DNA of 14,188 nucleotides from Eubacterium sp. GTDB lineage: Bacteria; Bacillota; Clostridia; Lachnospirales; Lachnospiraceae. The notes under the pieces are model-generated. The model was given only the letters and a program-made list of their open reading frames with translations. It ran no database searches and was not told the DNA's origin. The position numbers and the translations under genes were made by a program. Below are positions 1 through 6,005 of this stretch, in pieces. The stretch lies in NCBI GenBank assembly GCA_024681495.1, contig JAILAS010000052.1:1-14188 (forward strand). The letters are read 5' to 3'. Positions within the stretch are counted from its first letter, which is position 1. Each line of letters starts with the position of its first letter.

Positions 1-603
1 TACTCCGACATCATCCGCGAGGAGCTTAACGTCAAGGAGACCGAGTTCACCGACGACGTGGCCAAGTACACCAGCTACACCTTCAAGCCGCAGCTGCGCA
101 CCGTAGGACCCAAGTACGGCAAGCAGCTCGGAGCCATTAAGAAGGCGCTCAGCGAGATAGAGGACGGCAATGCCGCCATGAATCAGCTTCGTACCGAGGG
201 AGTGCTCAGGCTTCCCGAGGCAGGCGAGGGCGTGGAGCTCGCGGAGGAGGATCTCCTCATCGACGTGGCTCAGACTGAGGGCTATCAGGCGGCTTCCGAC
301 GGCGACTTCGCGCTGGTTCTCTACACGGTGCTTTCCGATGAGCTCATCGAGGAGGGCTTCGTAAGGGAAATCGTCAGCAAGATTCAGACCATGCGTAAGG
401 AGGCGGACTTCGAAGTAATGGACCGCATCGAGGTCGGCTACGAGGGCACGGATAAGGCCAACGGCGTATTCGAGCGCAATTCCGGCGAGATCGCCAACGA
501 GGTTCTGGCCGACAGCATTGCCGCCGGGGTCGCATCCGACGGATACGTGAAGGACTGGAAGATCAACGGCGAGACCGTGAAGCTTTCCGTTAGGAAGAAA
601 TAG
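1..603 (+). CDS. ileS: Isoleucine--tRNA ligase, C-terminal fragment
   Basis: This is the last 200 residues of isoleucyl-tRNA synthetase; the frame is open from base 1 and the start lies outside the window. The enzyme charges tRNA-Ile with isoleucine in the cytoplasm. The sequence shows the tail typical of the type 2 (eukaryote-like) IleS of Clostridia: a block reading KPQLRTVGPKYGKQLGAIKK, then LLIDVAQTEGY, then ELIEEGFVREIVSKIQTMRK, and a short basic end. The HIGH and KMSKS catalytic motifs would be upstream and cannot be checked. Type 2 enzymes are known for reduced mupirocin sensitivity, but nothing here tests that. It ends in TAG 97 bases before the next gene, and I see no strong terminator between them. 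Identification is by family recognition of the tail. Confidence 0.93.
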   Translation, partial: YSDIIREELNVKETEFTDDVAKYTSYTFKPQLRTVGPKYGKQLGAIKKALSEIEDGNAAMNQLRTEGVLRLPEAGEGVELAEEDLLIDVAQTEGYQAASDGDFALVLYTVLSDELIEEGFVREIVSKIQTMRKEADFEVMDRIEVGYEGTDKANGVFERNSGEIANEVLADSIAAGVASDGYVKDWKINGETVKLSVRKK

Positions 604-623
604 AGGATTAAATTAAATCCTAC

Positions 624-652
624 TTGCACAATAGGAGCTTTCATATTACAAT
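624..652 (+). promoter_or_regulatory. Sigma-A-type promoter for the DUF1858 gene
   Basis: A -35 box TTGCAC (624-629) and a -10 box TACAAT (647-652) are separated by exactly 17 bases, in the AT-rich gap after ileS. Transcription would start near 659, giving a leader of about 40 bases. An AGGAGG ribosome site at 688-693 sits 6 bases before the ATG at 700. The gene can therefore be transcribed separately from ileS. Confidence 0.6.
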
Positions 653-699
653 AAGCATCACGCAACACTTATTTGTTTTATTAAAACAGGAGGTACACT

Positions 700-930
700 A
701 TGACGACAGCAGTTGTTGATAAGGATACAAAGATTGGAGAGCTGCTCCAGATCGACGCTAACGTGGCACCCGTCCTCATGGACATCGGAATGCACTGCCT
801 GGGCTGCCCCGCTTCCCAGATGGAGACCATCGAGGAGGCAGCTATGGTACACGGCATCGACGCAGACCTTCTCGTGGAGAAGATCAACGCGTTCATCAGC
901 GCTGACCTGGCTAAGGCAGCAGGCAACTAA
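700..930 (+). CDS. DUF1858 (hybrid-cluster-associated disulfide) protein
   Basis: This 76-residue protein matches the DUF1858 / hybrid cluster protein-associated redox disulfide pattern: a helical N-terminus with an LLQIDANVAPVLMDIGMHC segment, a CxxC pair at Cys33 and Cys36 within HCLGCPAS, then METIEEAAMVHGID leading into a C-terminal helix. There is no signal peptide or membrane segment, so it should be cytoplasmic. In the family the CxxC is thought to act in redox chemistry or metal binding; the exact partner is unknown, and no hybrid cluster protein gene is visible here. The ATG is fixed by a near-perfect AGGAGG 6 bases upstream. It appears monocistronic, with its own promoter and a strong terminator after it. 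The family call is confident; the role is not. Confidence 0.88.
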   Translation: MTTAVVDKDTKIGELLQIDANVAPVLMDIGMHCLGCPASQMETIEEAAMVHGIDADLLVEKINAFISADLAKAAGN

Positions 931-973
931 TCCCAAATATCGGATTGAGGGCCGGTCGTATATACGAACACTT

Positions 974-1006
974 AAAAAGGATGGGTAATTACCCATCCTT
1001 TTTTTT
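974..1006. terminator. Perfect bidirectional intrinsic terminator
   Basis: Bases 974-1003 form a perfect 15+15 inverted repeat (core AGGATGGGTAA / TTACCCATCCT), with a T-run continuing to 1006 on the plus strand. The flanking A-run gives a T-run on the minus strand. It lies between the convergent DUF1858 gene (stop at 930) and the GH18 gene (stop at 1058) and can end transcription from both. Confidence 0.93.
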
Positions 1007-1057
1007 CATATTAGGTTGAAACGGATTCTGTCGGTCGAGAGGACCGCTGGGTTGTGG

Positions 1058-2875
1058 CTACTCGCTCTTGCTGATGTAGCTGTTTATGAGGCTTCTTATA
1101 TCCGTCGTCTCGAGGCCGGCCCGCCACCCGGATACGCCCGCGAGGGAGTACGAGGTGTAGAGGGTCAGGCGCGCGTCCATGGAGGTGGAGTCCTCCAGCC
1201 ATAACATGTAGGTGGTCCCGTCCGATGTGTACTCCACGTAGTTCTGTCCGGTGGTGGAGTCATAGGCGGGCGTGAGACCGTTGTCGGAGAGGACTGACGA
1301 CTGGGCGCTGATGCTCAGCACGCTGCTCGTCACCGAGACCTCGTCGGAGCCCTTGTCCAGGGACCAGAGCCTGGAGTAGAAAGGAAGGCCGAGCACAATC
1401 TTCGAGGACGATACGCCCTGCTTTAAGGTCTCGTCGATGAATTCGGCCACCCAGGGGATGGATGCGACCGATCCCTGCCCGGAGCCGTCGTAGTGTTCGT
1501 CGTACGCCATGAGAACCACGTAGTCGGCTACGTTCTGCAGCTCGGCGAGGTCCTCGTAGTCCTGGTTGTAAATCGGCTTGGTTATGTCAACCGAGAGGAC
1601 AATCGAGTTGTTCCTGCAGAGGATGGACAGCTCGCGGATGAACTGGATGTAGGAGTCCGCCACGTCGTAGTCGAGGTTCTCGAAGTCGATGTTTATTCCG
1701 TCGAGCTTGTACTCGAGCGCGGCCGCGATAATCTGGCTCTCCAGGTGCTCGCGCAACGAGGTGGTGTTAAGCACCGTGGAGGAGTATGACGTGTCGGTAG
1801 CGATGTTTCCGAACAGCGCCCAGACCTCCACGCCCTGTGCGTGGGCGGAGTCTACATAGCTCTGGCTGGCCAGGGAAGTAATGTCGCCCGAATTGTTCTC
1901 CAGAGAGAACCAGGTGGGGGAGATGACATTCACCCCGGATTCGGACGAAAGAGTGGAAGATATATCCGAATTATCCGAATAGGAGATTATCTGATCCCAG
2001 ACCATATTGATTTGGAAGGACCTGCTGATGGACGAGTACTCCTCCTCGGTGAACCCGCGGGAAACGGTCTCCGTGTAGGTCTCCTTTATGCGGCTGTTGG
2101 CGATGTATCCGATGTAGCCATCTTCGGTGCGCACCTTGGTCCAGCTGTCCATCTCCTCGAGAATCGTGAGGATGGCGCCCTTCTCGCAGGTGGTGAGGAT
2201 CTCGCTCTTGATGCCGCCGAGCACCCGGATCTTAGCGCCGCGACGCGCCTGGGCGTAGTCGACCTCTCCGGTGACTGTGGTTATGACCACGCGGTTCGGG
2301 TCGGTGAAGTACTCGTATTCGAGGTCGGTGTAGAGCTTCACGTAGTCCAGCGCCACGTAAGCCGTGTCGGACACGTATCTGACGGTGGTGTATCCGGCCT
2401 CGGTCAGGGTGTTCCCGACGTAGTAGTCCGTGGATCCCACGCCCGTCTCGATGACGGATGAGGCCGTGGTATATAGCAGAATCTGCTCGTTGCTGTCCCA
2501 ATAGAAGCGGTTGTTGAGCTGGTCGCGGACGGTCTCGATGTCGATGTAGACCTGTCCGTCGGAGTAGATGGCCTTCGCGCTCAGCACCTCTGTGTCGGTG
2601 ACAATGGCCGCCTTCGTGTCTCCTGTAGCGTCGCCCGATTCGGTCAGCCCGAAATAGTCGTAGAGATTGGCCTGGTCGTTGGAAGGCAGGAACTTTTGGG
2701 CCAGGGTGAAGATTACGGCTGCGCCGATTACCACTATGGCGGCCAGAACGAACAGCTTTATCCGGCGGTTCCTGATCCGGCGTTGTTTATCAAGCCGCTC
2801 CCTGCGTGCGCGGCGTTTTATACGGCGCTCCTCCTCGGGGGAGGGGCCTTGGTTGAGCTCCGATTGATTCTCCAT
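1058..2875 (-). CDS. Membrane-anchored SH3/GH18 glycoside hydrolase
   Basis: This is a 605-residue protein. A very basic cytoplasmic N-terminus (about 20-39) is followed by one hydrophobic anchor (about 40-58), so the rest should be outside the cell. A region resembling a copper-amine-oxidase N-terminal-like domain (about 95-200) precedes a bacterial SH3 domain (about 213-265) and a GH18 barrel (about 280-600). The catalytic motif DGINIDFE lies at 392-399 with the acid Glu399; MAYDEHYDGSG follows near 456. This version of DxxDxDxE resembles YaaH/YdhD-type enzymes acting on peptidoglycan or other N-acetylglucosamine polymers, so wall remodelling is likely, but the substrate is inferred. The ATG at 2875 is preferred over an upstream TTG at 2908 because GGAGG lies 6 bases before it. 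A 5-bp hairpin (2890-2904, CAGGC/GCCTG) sits just upstream of that ribosome site. The terminator at 974-1006 closes the gene. It is probably a separate transcript from the kinase fusion, whose terminator lies between them. Confidence 0.88.
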   Translation of the reverse strand: MENQSELNQGPSPEEERRIKRRARRERLDKQRRIRNRRIKLFVLAAIVVIGAAVIFTLAQKFLPSNDQANLYDYFGLTESGDATGDTKAAIVTDTEVLSAKAIYSDGQVYIDIETVRDQLNNRFYWDSNEQILLYTTASSVIETGVGSTDYYVGNTLTEAGYTTVRYVSDTAYVALDYVKLYTDLEYEYFTDPNRVVITTVTGEVDYAQARRGAKIRVLGGIKSEILTTCEKGAILTILEEMDSWTKVRTEDGYIGYIANSRIKETYTETVSRGFTEEEYSSISRSFQINMVWDQIISYSDNSDISSTLSSESGVNVISPTWFSLENNSGDITSLASQSYVDSAHAQGVEVWALFGNIATDTSYSSTVLNTTSLREHLESQIIAAALEYKLDGINIDFENLDYDVADSYIQFIRELSILCRNNSIVLSVDITKPIYNQDYEDLAELQNVADYVVLMAYDEHYDGSGQGSVASIPWVAEFIDETLKQGVSSSKIVLGLPFYSRLWSLDKGSDEVSVTSSVLSISAQSSVLSDNGLTPAYDSTTGQNYVEYTSDGTTYMLWLEDSTSMDARLTLYTSYSLAGVSGWRAGLETTDIRSLINSYISKSE

Positions 2876-3197
2876 AAATACCTCCGAAACAGGCTTTTTG
2901 CCTGCCAATGTAGTTTAACACATACCATAAAAAGCCGCCACCTCTTTGGGGAGAGGCGGCAGCTGCCAAATCTGTCAGACACCGTTTGTTGTTAGCGGTG
3001 ACATAAAGACCGAAAGGATTTTACAGTTCGTGATAAATATAATTTCCTTCGGTGTGGGAGGCGGCGGTCCGTCCGTCGTGTCTTAATGTTTACGGTTCTT
3101 CCGGCCGTTATCCCTGCGATCACACTGTAGTGTTCCAAAATCGCGGGCGGGCGCGCCATCCTCCTGAACGGGCCCTCCTTTCTCTCGTGCATACCGG
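2876..3197. other. Intergenic gap between GH18 and kinase-fusion genes
   Basis: These 322 bases contain the GH18 leader (ribosome site 2882-2886 and a small hairpin at 2890-2904), the minus-strand terminator at 2929-2960, and about 240 bases after the kinase stop codon with no convincing gene. A basic 51- to 69-codon minus-strand reading frame crosses 2992-3201 but does not look like a protein. I see no convincing promoter for the GH18 gene, only AT-rich sequence around 2905-2930. Confidence 0.6.
2929..2960 (-). terminator. Intrinsic terminator, minus strand
   Basis: Read on the minus strand, a GC-rich stem (GCCGCCTCT pairing with AGAGG and CGGC, with a 3-base bulge) and a short CCCCAA loop are followed directly by TTTTT. 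It lies about 240 bases after the kinase-fusion stop and just before the GH18 leader, so it probably ends the kinase transcript. Confidence 0.75.
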
Positions 3198-4625
3198 TCA
3201 CAGACCGTGGGTTTCACGGAAGATTGCCGCAAAGAAGTCACTGACGGCCCGGCTCCGCTGGAACGGGTCCGGCGAAAGAGGGAAGAGCGCCGCCGATGTA
3301 CGATGGTGGCGGCAAAACCCTCCGGCCGCGGTGGGCGTGGTGCGATTCAGAACGCATATGCTTCGGGGTGTGCTTTTTCCTTTTCCGTTCTTTAAACCGA
3401 AGCCATGCAGGGCAATAAGCATCCTGCCCGTTTCCTCCTCGTCCCATCGCCCGGGGGAGCATACGCCCAAGACCATGTCCGCATCCGTGCACACGTCGAA
3501 AAAATCCCCATACGACGTGCCGATGTCGTACACTGCCGTCTCTCCTTCCGCCGGCTCGTAATCCCCCCGGTGGGTGGCCCTGAATCCCAGAAACTCACAG
3601 AGTTCATCTACCTTTCGGATTCCCTTCATATTCCCGAGCCCTGAGAAGGCGGTGGCGGACGGGGGCACGTAGACGGCCCTTCGCCCGGTCCCGTTCAGAA
3701 AAACAGTGAGACTTATGGCTATATGCGTCGCTCCCGCTCCCGGTCGTGACGATATTACTGCTATCTTCCTTAGATTTCGCGTGCCGATATTTACAGACTG
3801 CTTAAGCGAAAGCAACTGGTCCCCAAGGATTTTCGCGTTTCGCTGTCTTCTCCCGGGATTCCGGGAGAGGCCCCCGGCGAGTATTTTCGCCAGGCCGGCG
3901 GGAGCGTCTTTCGGGATTTTGACAGCGTCCGCGGGCAGAGCTGTCGCACCGGAGTGCAATAGATACCCCAGCAGGGCGCATATTCCGTAGACGTCCCATC
4001 TTTTGTCCGGCACAGATCCCGCTGCGGCTTCAGGAGGGGCGAATCCCGGCGTGAAGGCCAATCTCCCGATTGCCTTTTCGCCTTCGAAAAGCGCCGATCC
4101 GAGGTCTATCATCCGAAGACCTCCGCCGTGTATAAGAAAATGTTCCGGTTTAAAATCCAGGTATAAAATCGGTTTAGGATTTTGATCGTGGAGCAGCGAT
4201 ATCATCTGACACAGCTCTATTCCCACATCCACGCAGGTGGACGCGGTAATGCCGCACAATCGGTGATATTCGCCCAATGATATTCCATCTATGTATTCCT
4301 CTGCGAGATAGAAATACTCCTCGTCACGGAATGTCTGATAAAGCTCAGGAACATATGGGTTATAAAGGGAACGCAGTATCATCTCTTCGCGGCACAGTTG
4401 GTTAAAGAGGGGATGTGCCTTAGATACTCTCTTGATGATACATAACTGCTCAGAGGCGATATGCCTCGCGATAAACACGCAACTCATCTGCGAGCCCGAA
4501 AGCCTGCGGATGAGATGGTATCCGTTTAGAATTACATTTGATGCCGTATGGGTTTTCTCCTTCCCGTGTGTTACGGCACGCGAAATTCTTGCCGATATTA
4601 TAGTTGAGCGGGTGGTCTTTTGCAA
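3198..4625 (-). CDS. Ser/Thr kinase-like domain fused to MinD/ParA-like domain
   Basis: The open frame has up to 475 codons from a TTG at 4625; the real start is uncertain (see findings). Numbering from that TTG, a protein-kinase domain spans about 33-270: the conserved Lys65 (CIIK), catalytic loop YLDFKPEH (155-162, base Asp157), magnesium Asp174 in IDLGSA, and an APE-like PGFAPPEA. The glycine-rich loop is degraded (SGSQMS at 43-48) and the usual catalytic-loop Asn is His162. From about 285 a MinD/CpaE-like P-loop domain follows: RPGAGAT (294-300), where Ala299 replaces the Walker A Lys, a Walker-B-like AVYDIG, and an LNRTTP strand end. It has no membrane segment. Known relatives of each half take part in signalling or positional control; the joint function is unknown. 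It is divergent from mecA, has its own promoter and terminator, and appears monocistronic. The kinase fold is clear, while catalytic activity is uncertain. Confidence 0.8.
   Translation of the reverse strand: MQKTTRSTIISARISRAVTHGKEKTHTASNVILNGYHLIRRLSGSQMSCVFIARHIASEQLCIIKRVSKAHPLFNQLCREEMILRSLYNPYVPELYQTFRDEEYFYLAEEYIDGISLGEYHRLCGITASTCVDVGIELCQMISLLHDQNPKPILYLDFKPEHFLIHGGGLRMIDLGSALFEGEKAIGRLAFTPGFAPPEAAAGSVPDKRWDVYGICALLGYLLHSGATALPADAVKIPKDAPAGLAKILAGGLSRNPGRRQRNAKILGDQLLSLKQSVNIGTRNLRKIAVISSRPGAGATHIAISLTVFLNGTGRRAVYVPPSATAFSGLGNMKGIRKVDELCEFLGFRATHRGDYEPAEGETAVYDIGTSYGDFFDVCTDADMVLGVCSPGRWDEEETGRMLIALHGFGLKNGKGKSTPRSICVLNRTTPTAAGGFCRHHRTSAALFPLSPDPFQRSRAVSDFFAAIFRETHGL
4597..4625 (-). 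promoter_or_regulatory. Strong sigma-A-type promoter for the kinase-fusion gene
   Basis: On the minus strand a TTGCAA -35 box (4625-4620) and a consensus TATAAT -10 box (4602-4597) are separated by 17 bases. Transcription would begin near 4590. That lies downstream of the only canonical upstream start codon, the TTG at 4625, which is part of the -35 box. Confidence 0.75.
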
Positions 4626-4636
4626 GACTTTTTTTC

Positions 4637-4665
4637 TTTACTTAGCAGAAACAAATGTTTATAAT
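4637..4665 (+). promoter_or_regulatory. Sigma-A-type promoter for mecA
   Basis: A TTTACT -35 box (4637-4642) and a consensus TATAAT -10 box (4660-4665) are separated by 17 bases. The predicted start near 4672 gives a leader of roughly 48 bases with a GAGGAGGTG ribosome site at 4705-4713. It stands back to back with the minus-strand promoter, with 11 bases between the two -35 boxes. Confidence 0.75.
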
Positions 4666-4719
4666 GGGTAAAAACCTTTTCTTTACGGAGAAAATATTTT
4701 TATCGAGGAGGTGCTTTCG

Positions 4720-5511
4720 ATGAAAATAGAAAAGATAAATGACAATCAAATACGTTGTACACTGACTAAAGAAGATCTTATGGACAGGCAGCTCAAGCTC
4801 AGCGAGCTCGCCTACGGAACACAGAAGGCGAAGGATCTCTTCGCGGATATGATGAGGGAGGCGCAGTACCAGTTCGGATTCGACGCGCAGGAGACCCCGA
4901 TTATGATCGAGGCCATTCCCCTGAGCAGCGAGTGCATCCTCCTGGTCATCACCAAGGTGGAGAATCCCGACGAGCTCGACGCCCGCTTCTCCAGGTTCTC
5001 CACGGTAGAGGAAGAGCCGGATTCGGAAATCGATAACAGCATTAACCAGAGCGCCAACGACATTCTCGACATGTTCGCCAAGCTCAGAAACGGCGAGGTT
5101 CCCGAGGAGGAGCCCGCAGATTTCGTTCCGCTCTCCAGGTCGCTGGCCGGAAAGGAGCCCAAGGTCAAGAAGCCCAAGGCCCCCGCCCGCGCGAAGGCGC
5201 CCGCAGCCGTTGTTACGGATATCACCAAGCTCTATTCGTTCGACACGCTCCTGGATGTGACCAGGGCGGCCGAGGTCGTTAAGGGCTTCTATAAGGGCGA
5301 AAACACCCTTTATCACAACAACGGGGACCACCGCTACTACCTGTTCATGAAGAAGAGCGACCACAGTCCCCAGGACTACAATAAGCTCTGCAACATCTTC
5401 TCCGAGTATGCCCACCAGGAGACCTGCACTCCCGCCATCGAGGCGTACTATAAGGAGCACGAGAAGCTCGTGATCGGCCGGAAGGCCCTTCAGGTTCTCA
5501 CCGAGCTGTAG
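4720..5511 (+). CDS. mecA: Adaptor protein MecA
   Basis: This 263-residue cytoplasmic adaptor delivers substrates to the ClpC-ClpP protease; in Bacillus the classic target is ComK. The N-terminal substrate-binding domain (about 1-95) opens with MKIEKINDNQIRCTLTKEDL, a hallmark of the family. An acidic middle stretch and a Lys/Pro/Ala-rich linker (about 143-166) follow. The C-terminal ClpC-binding domain (about 167-263) contains LYSFDTLLDVTRAAEVVKGF and the YHNNGDHRYYLFM segment. The ATG at 4720 is chosen over an in-frame GTG at 4711 because that GTG is inside the ribosome site; GAGGAGG lies about 8 bases before the ATG. Its own promoter drives it, and no clp gene is adjacent. The next gene converges, with only 11 bases between stops. 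Confidence 0.92.
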   Translation: MKIEKINDNQIRCTLTKEDLMDRQLKLSELAYGTQKAKDLFADMMREAQYQFGFDAQETPIMIEAIPLSSECILLVITKVENPDELDARFSRFSTVEEEPDSEIDNSINQSANDILDMFAKLRNGEVPEEEPADFVPLSRSLAGKEPKVKKPKAPARAKAPAAVVTDITKLYSFDTLLDVTRAAEVVKGFYKGENTLYHNNGDHRYYLFMKKSDHSPQDYNKLCNIFSEYAHQETCTPAIEAYYKEHEKLVIGRKALQVLTEL

Positions 5512-5522
5512 GACGGGGCCCG

Positions 5523-6005
5523 TTAGAAAAACGGCAGGAGCTGTGCCAGGTTGCACAGGTTCACGCAAAGATGAAAAAAGATACAAAACGCCACGGGGTA
5601 ATGCGCCTCGTGGCGTTTATATATTGCCCCGCAGACGATCCCGAAGACCAGGGCGTAGGCGCACTGCACGGGATTCATGTGGAAGGCCGCGAAGACCACG
5701 GCCTGCAGGATGTTGGAGGGAAAGTATGGTATGCGCGCGATTCCGCAGAGCACGCGGGAGAAGAGCAGCTCCCTGAAGACGAGCTCCTCGGCCACGGGTG
5801 CGACGAAAAGTGAGACGATCCACGGCAAAGAGAGCGTCACCCTGTCGTAGCCGCCGGCGGCCAGGGTTTCCGTGTATGATGCGTAGACGTCGGGTGCCAC
5901 CAGGCGCAGCCCCTGCAGGGCCGCCAATGTGGCCGCATAGAAGACTATCGCCCCCACCGCCAGCAGAATTATGTCAATCAAAGCCTTTTTCTTTTCCCTA
6001 CTCAT
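5523..6005 (-). CDS. CPBP-family intramembrane metalloprotease
   Basis: This 160-residue membrane protein has at least four hydrophobic segments (about 9-34, 60-75, 98-130 and 136-157). It carries the three motifs of the CPBP/CAAX-protease (Abi) family: EELVFRE with Glu73, Glu74 and Arg78; the FAAFH motif with His109; and HLCVN with His145 and Asn149. These residues form the metal-dependent active site in characterised relatives; the substrate is unknown, and family roles include processing of prenylated or secreted peptides and bacteriocin immunity. The ATG at 6005 has GGAG about 9 bases upstream and overlaps the end of the glycosyltransferase gene by 8 bases, so the two are probably translationally coupled. 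It is somewhat short for the family but keeps all motifs. A terminator-like hairpin lies inside its 3' coding end (see findings). Confidence 0.85.
   Translation of the reverse strand: MSREKKKALIDIILLAVGAIVFYAATLAALQGLRLVAPDVYASYTETLAAGGYDRVTLSLPWIVSLFVAPVAEELVFRELLFSRVLCGIARIPYFPSNILQAVVFAAFHMNPVQCAYALVFGIVCGAIYKRHEAHYPVAFCIFFHLCVNLCNLAQLLPFF
5586..5618 (-). terminator. Terminator-like hairpin inside the CPBP coding sequence
   Basis: AAACGCCACG (5586-5595) and CGTGGCGTTT (5609-5618) are perfect 10-base arms around a 13-base loop. On the minus strand the second arm runs into TTTTGTATCTTTTTTC. It sits about 60 bases before the CPBP stop codon, so its role as a real terminator is uncertain. Confidence 0.4.

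Noticed and set aside
603..623. Possible ileS terminator (GGATT/AATCC repeat)
   Set aside because: The stem has only five base pairs and lacks a T-run, so it cannot be supported as a terminator.
3038..3043. TATAAT on the plus strand in the gap after the kinase gene
   Set aside because: There is no -35 box at a suitable distance and no gene downstream on that strand.
2992..3201. A small basic minus-strand reading frame that overlaps the kinase stop codon as GTGA
   Set aside because: The start is a GTG without a ribosome site, an internal ATG has AGGAGG directly abutting it with no spacing, and the sequence looks like random Arg-rich translation.
3052..3561. A 169-codon plus-strand frame opposite the 3' end of the kinase fusion
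   Set aside because: It is antisense to a recognisable coding sequence and shows no domain, ribosome site or promoter.
4642..5586. A 314-codon minus-strand reading frame opposite mecA
   Set aside because: It is antisense to a clear MecA gene, has a Leu/Val/Gly-rich composition typical of reverse-frame translation, and no ribosome site.
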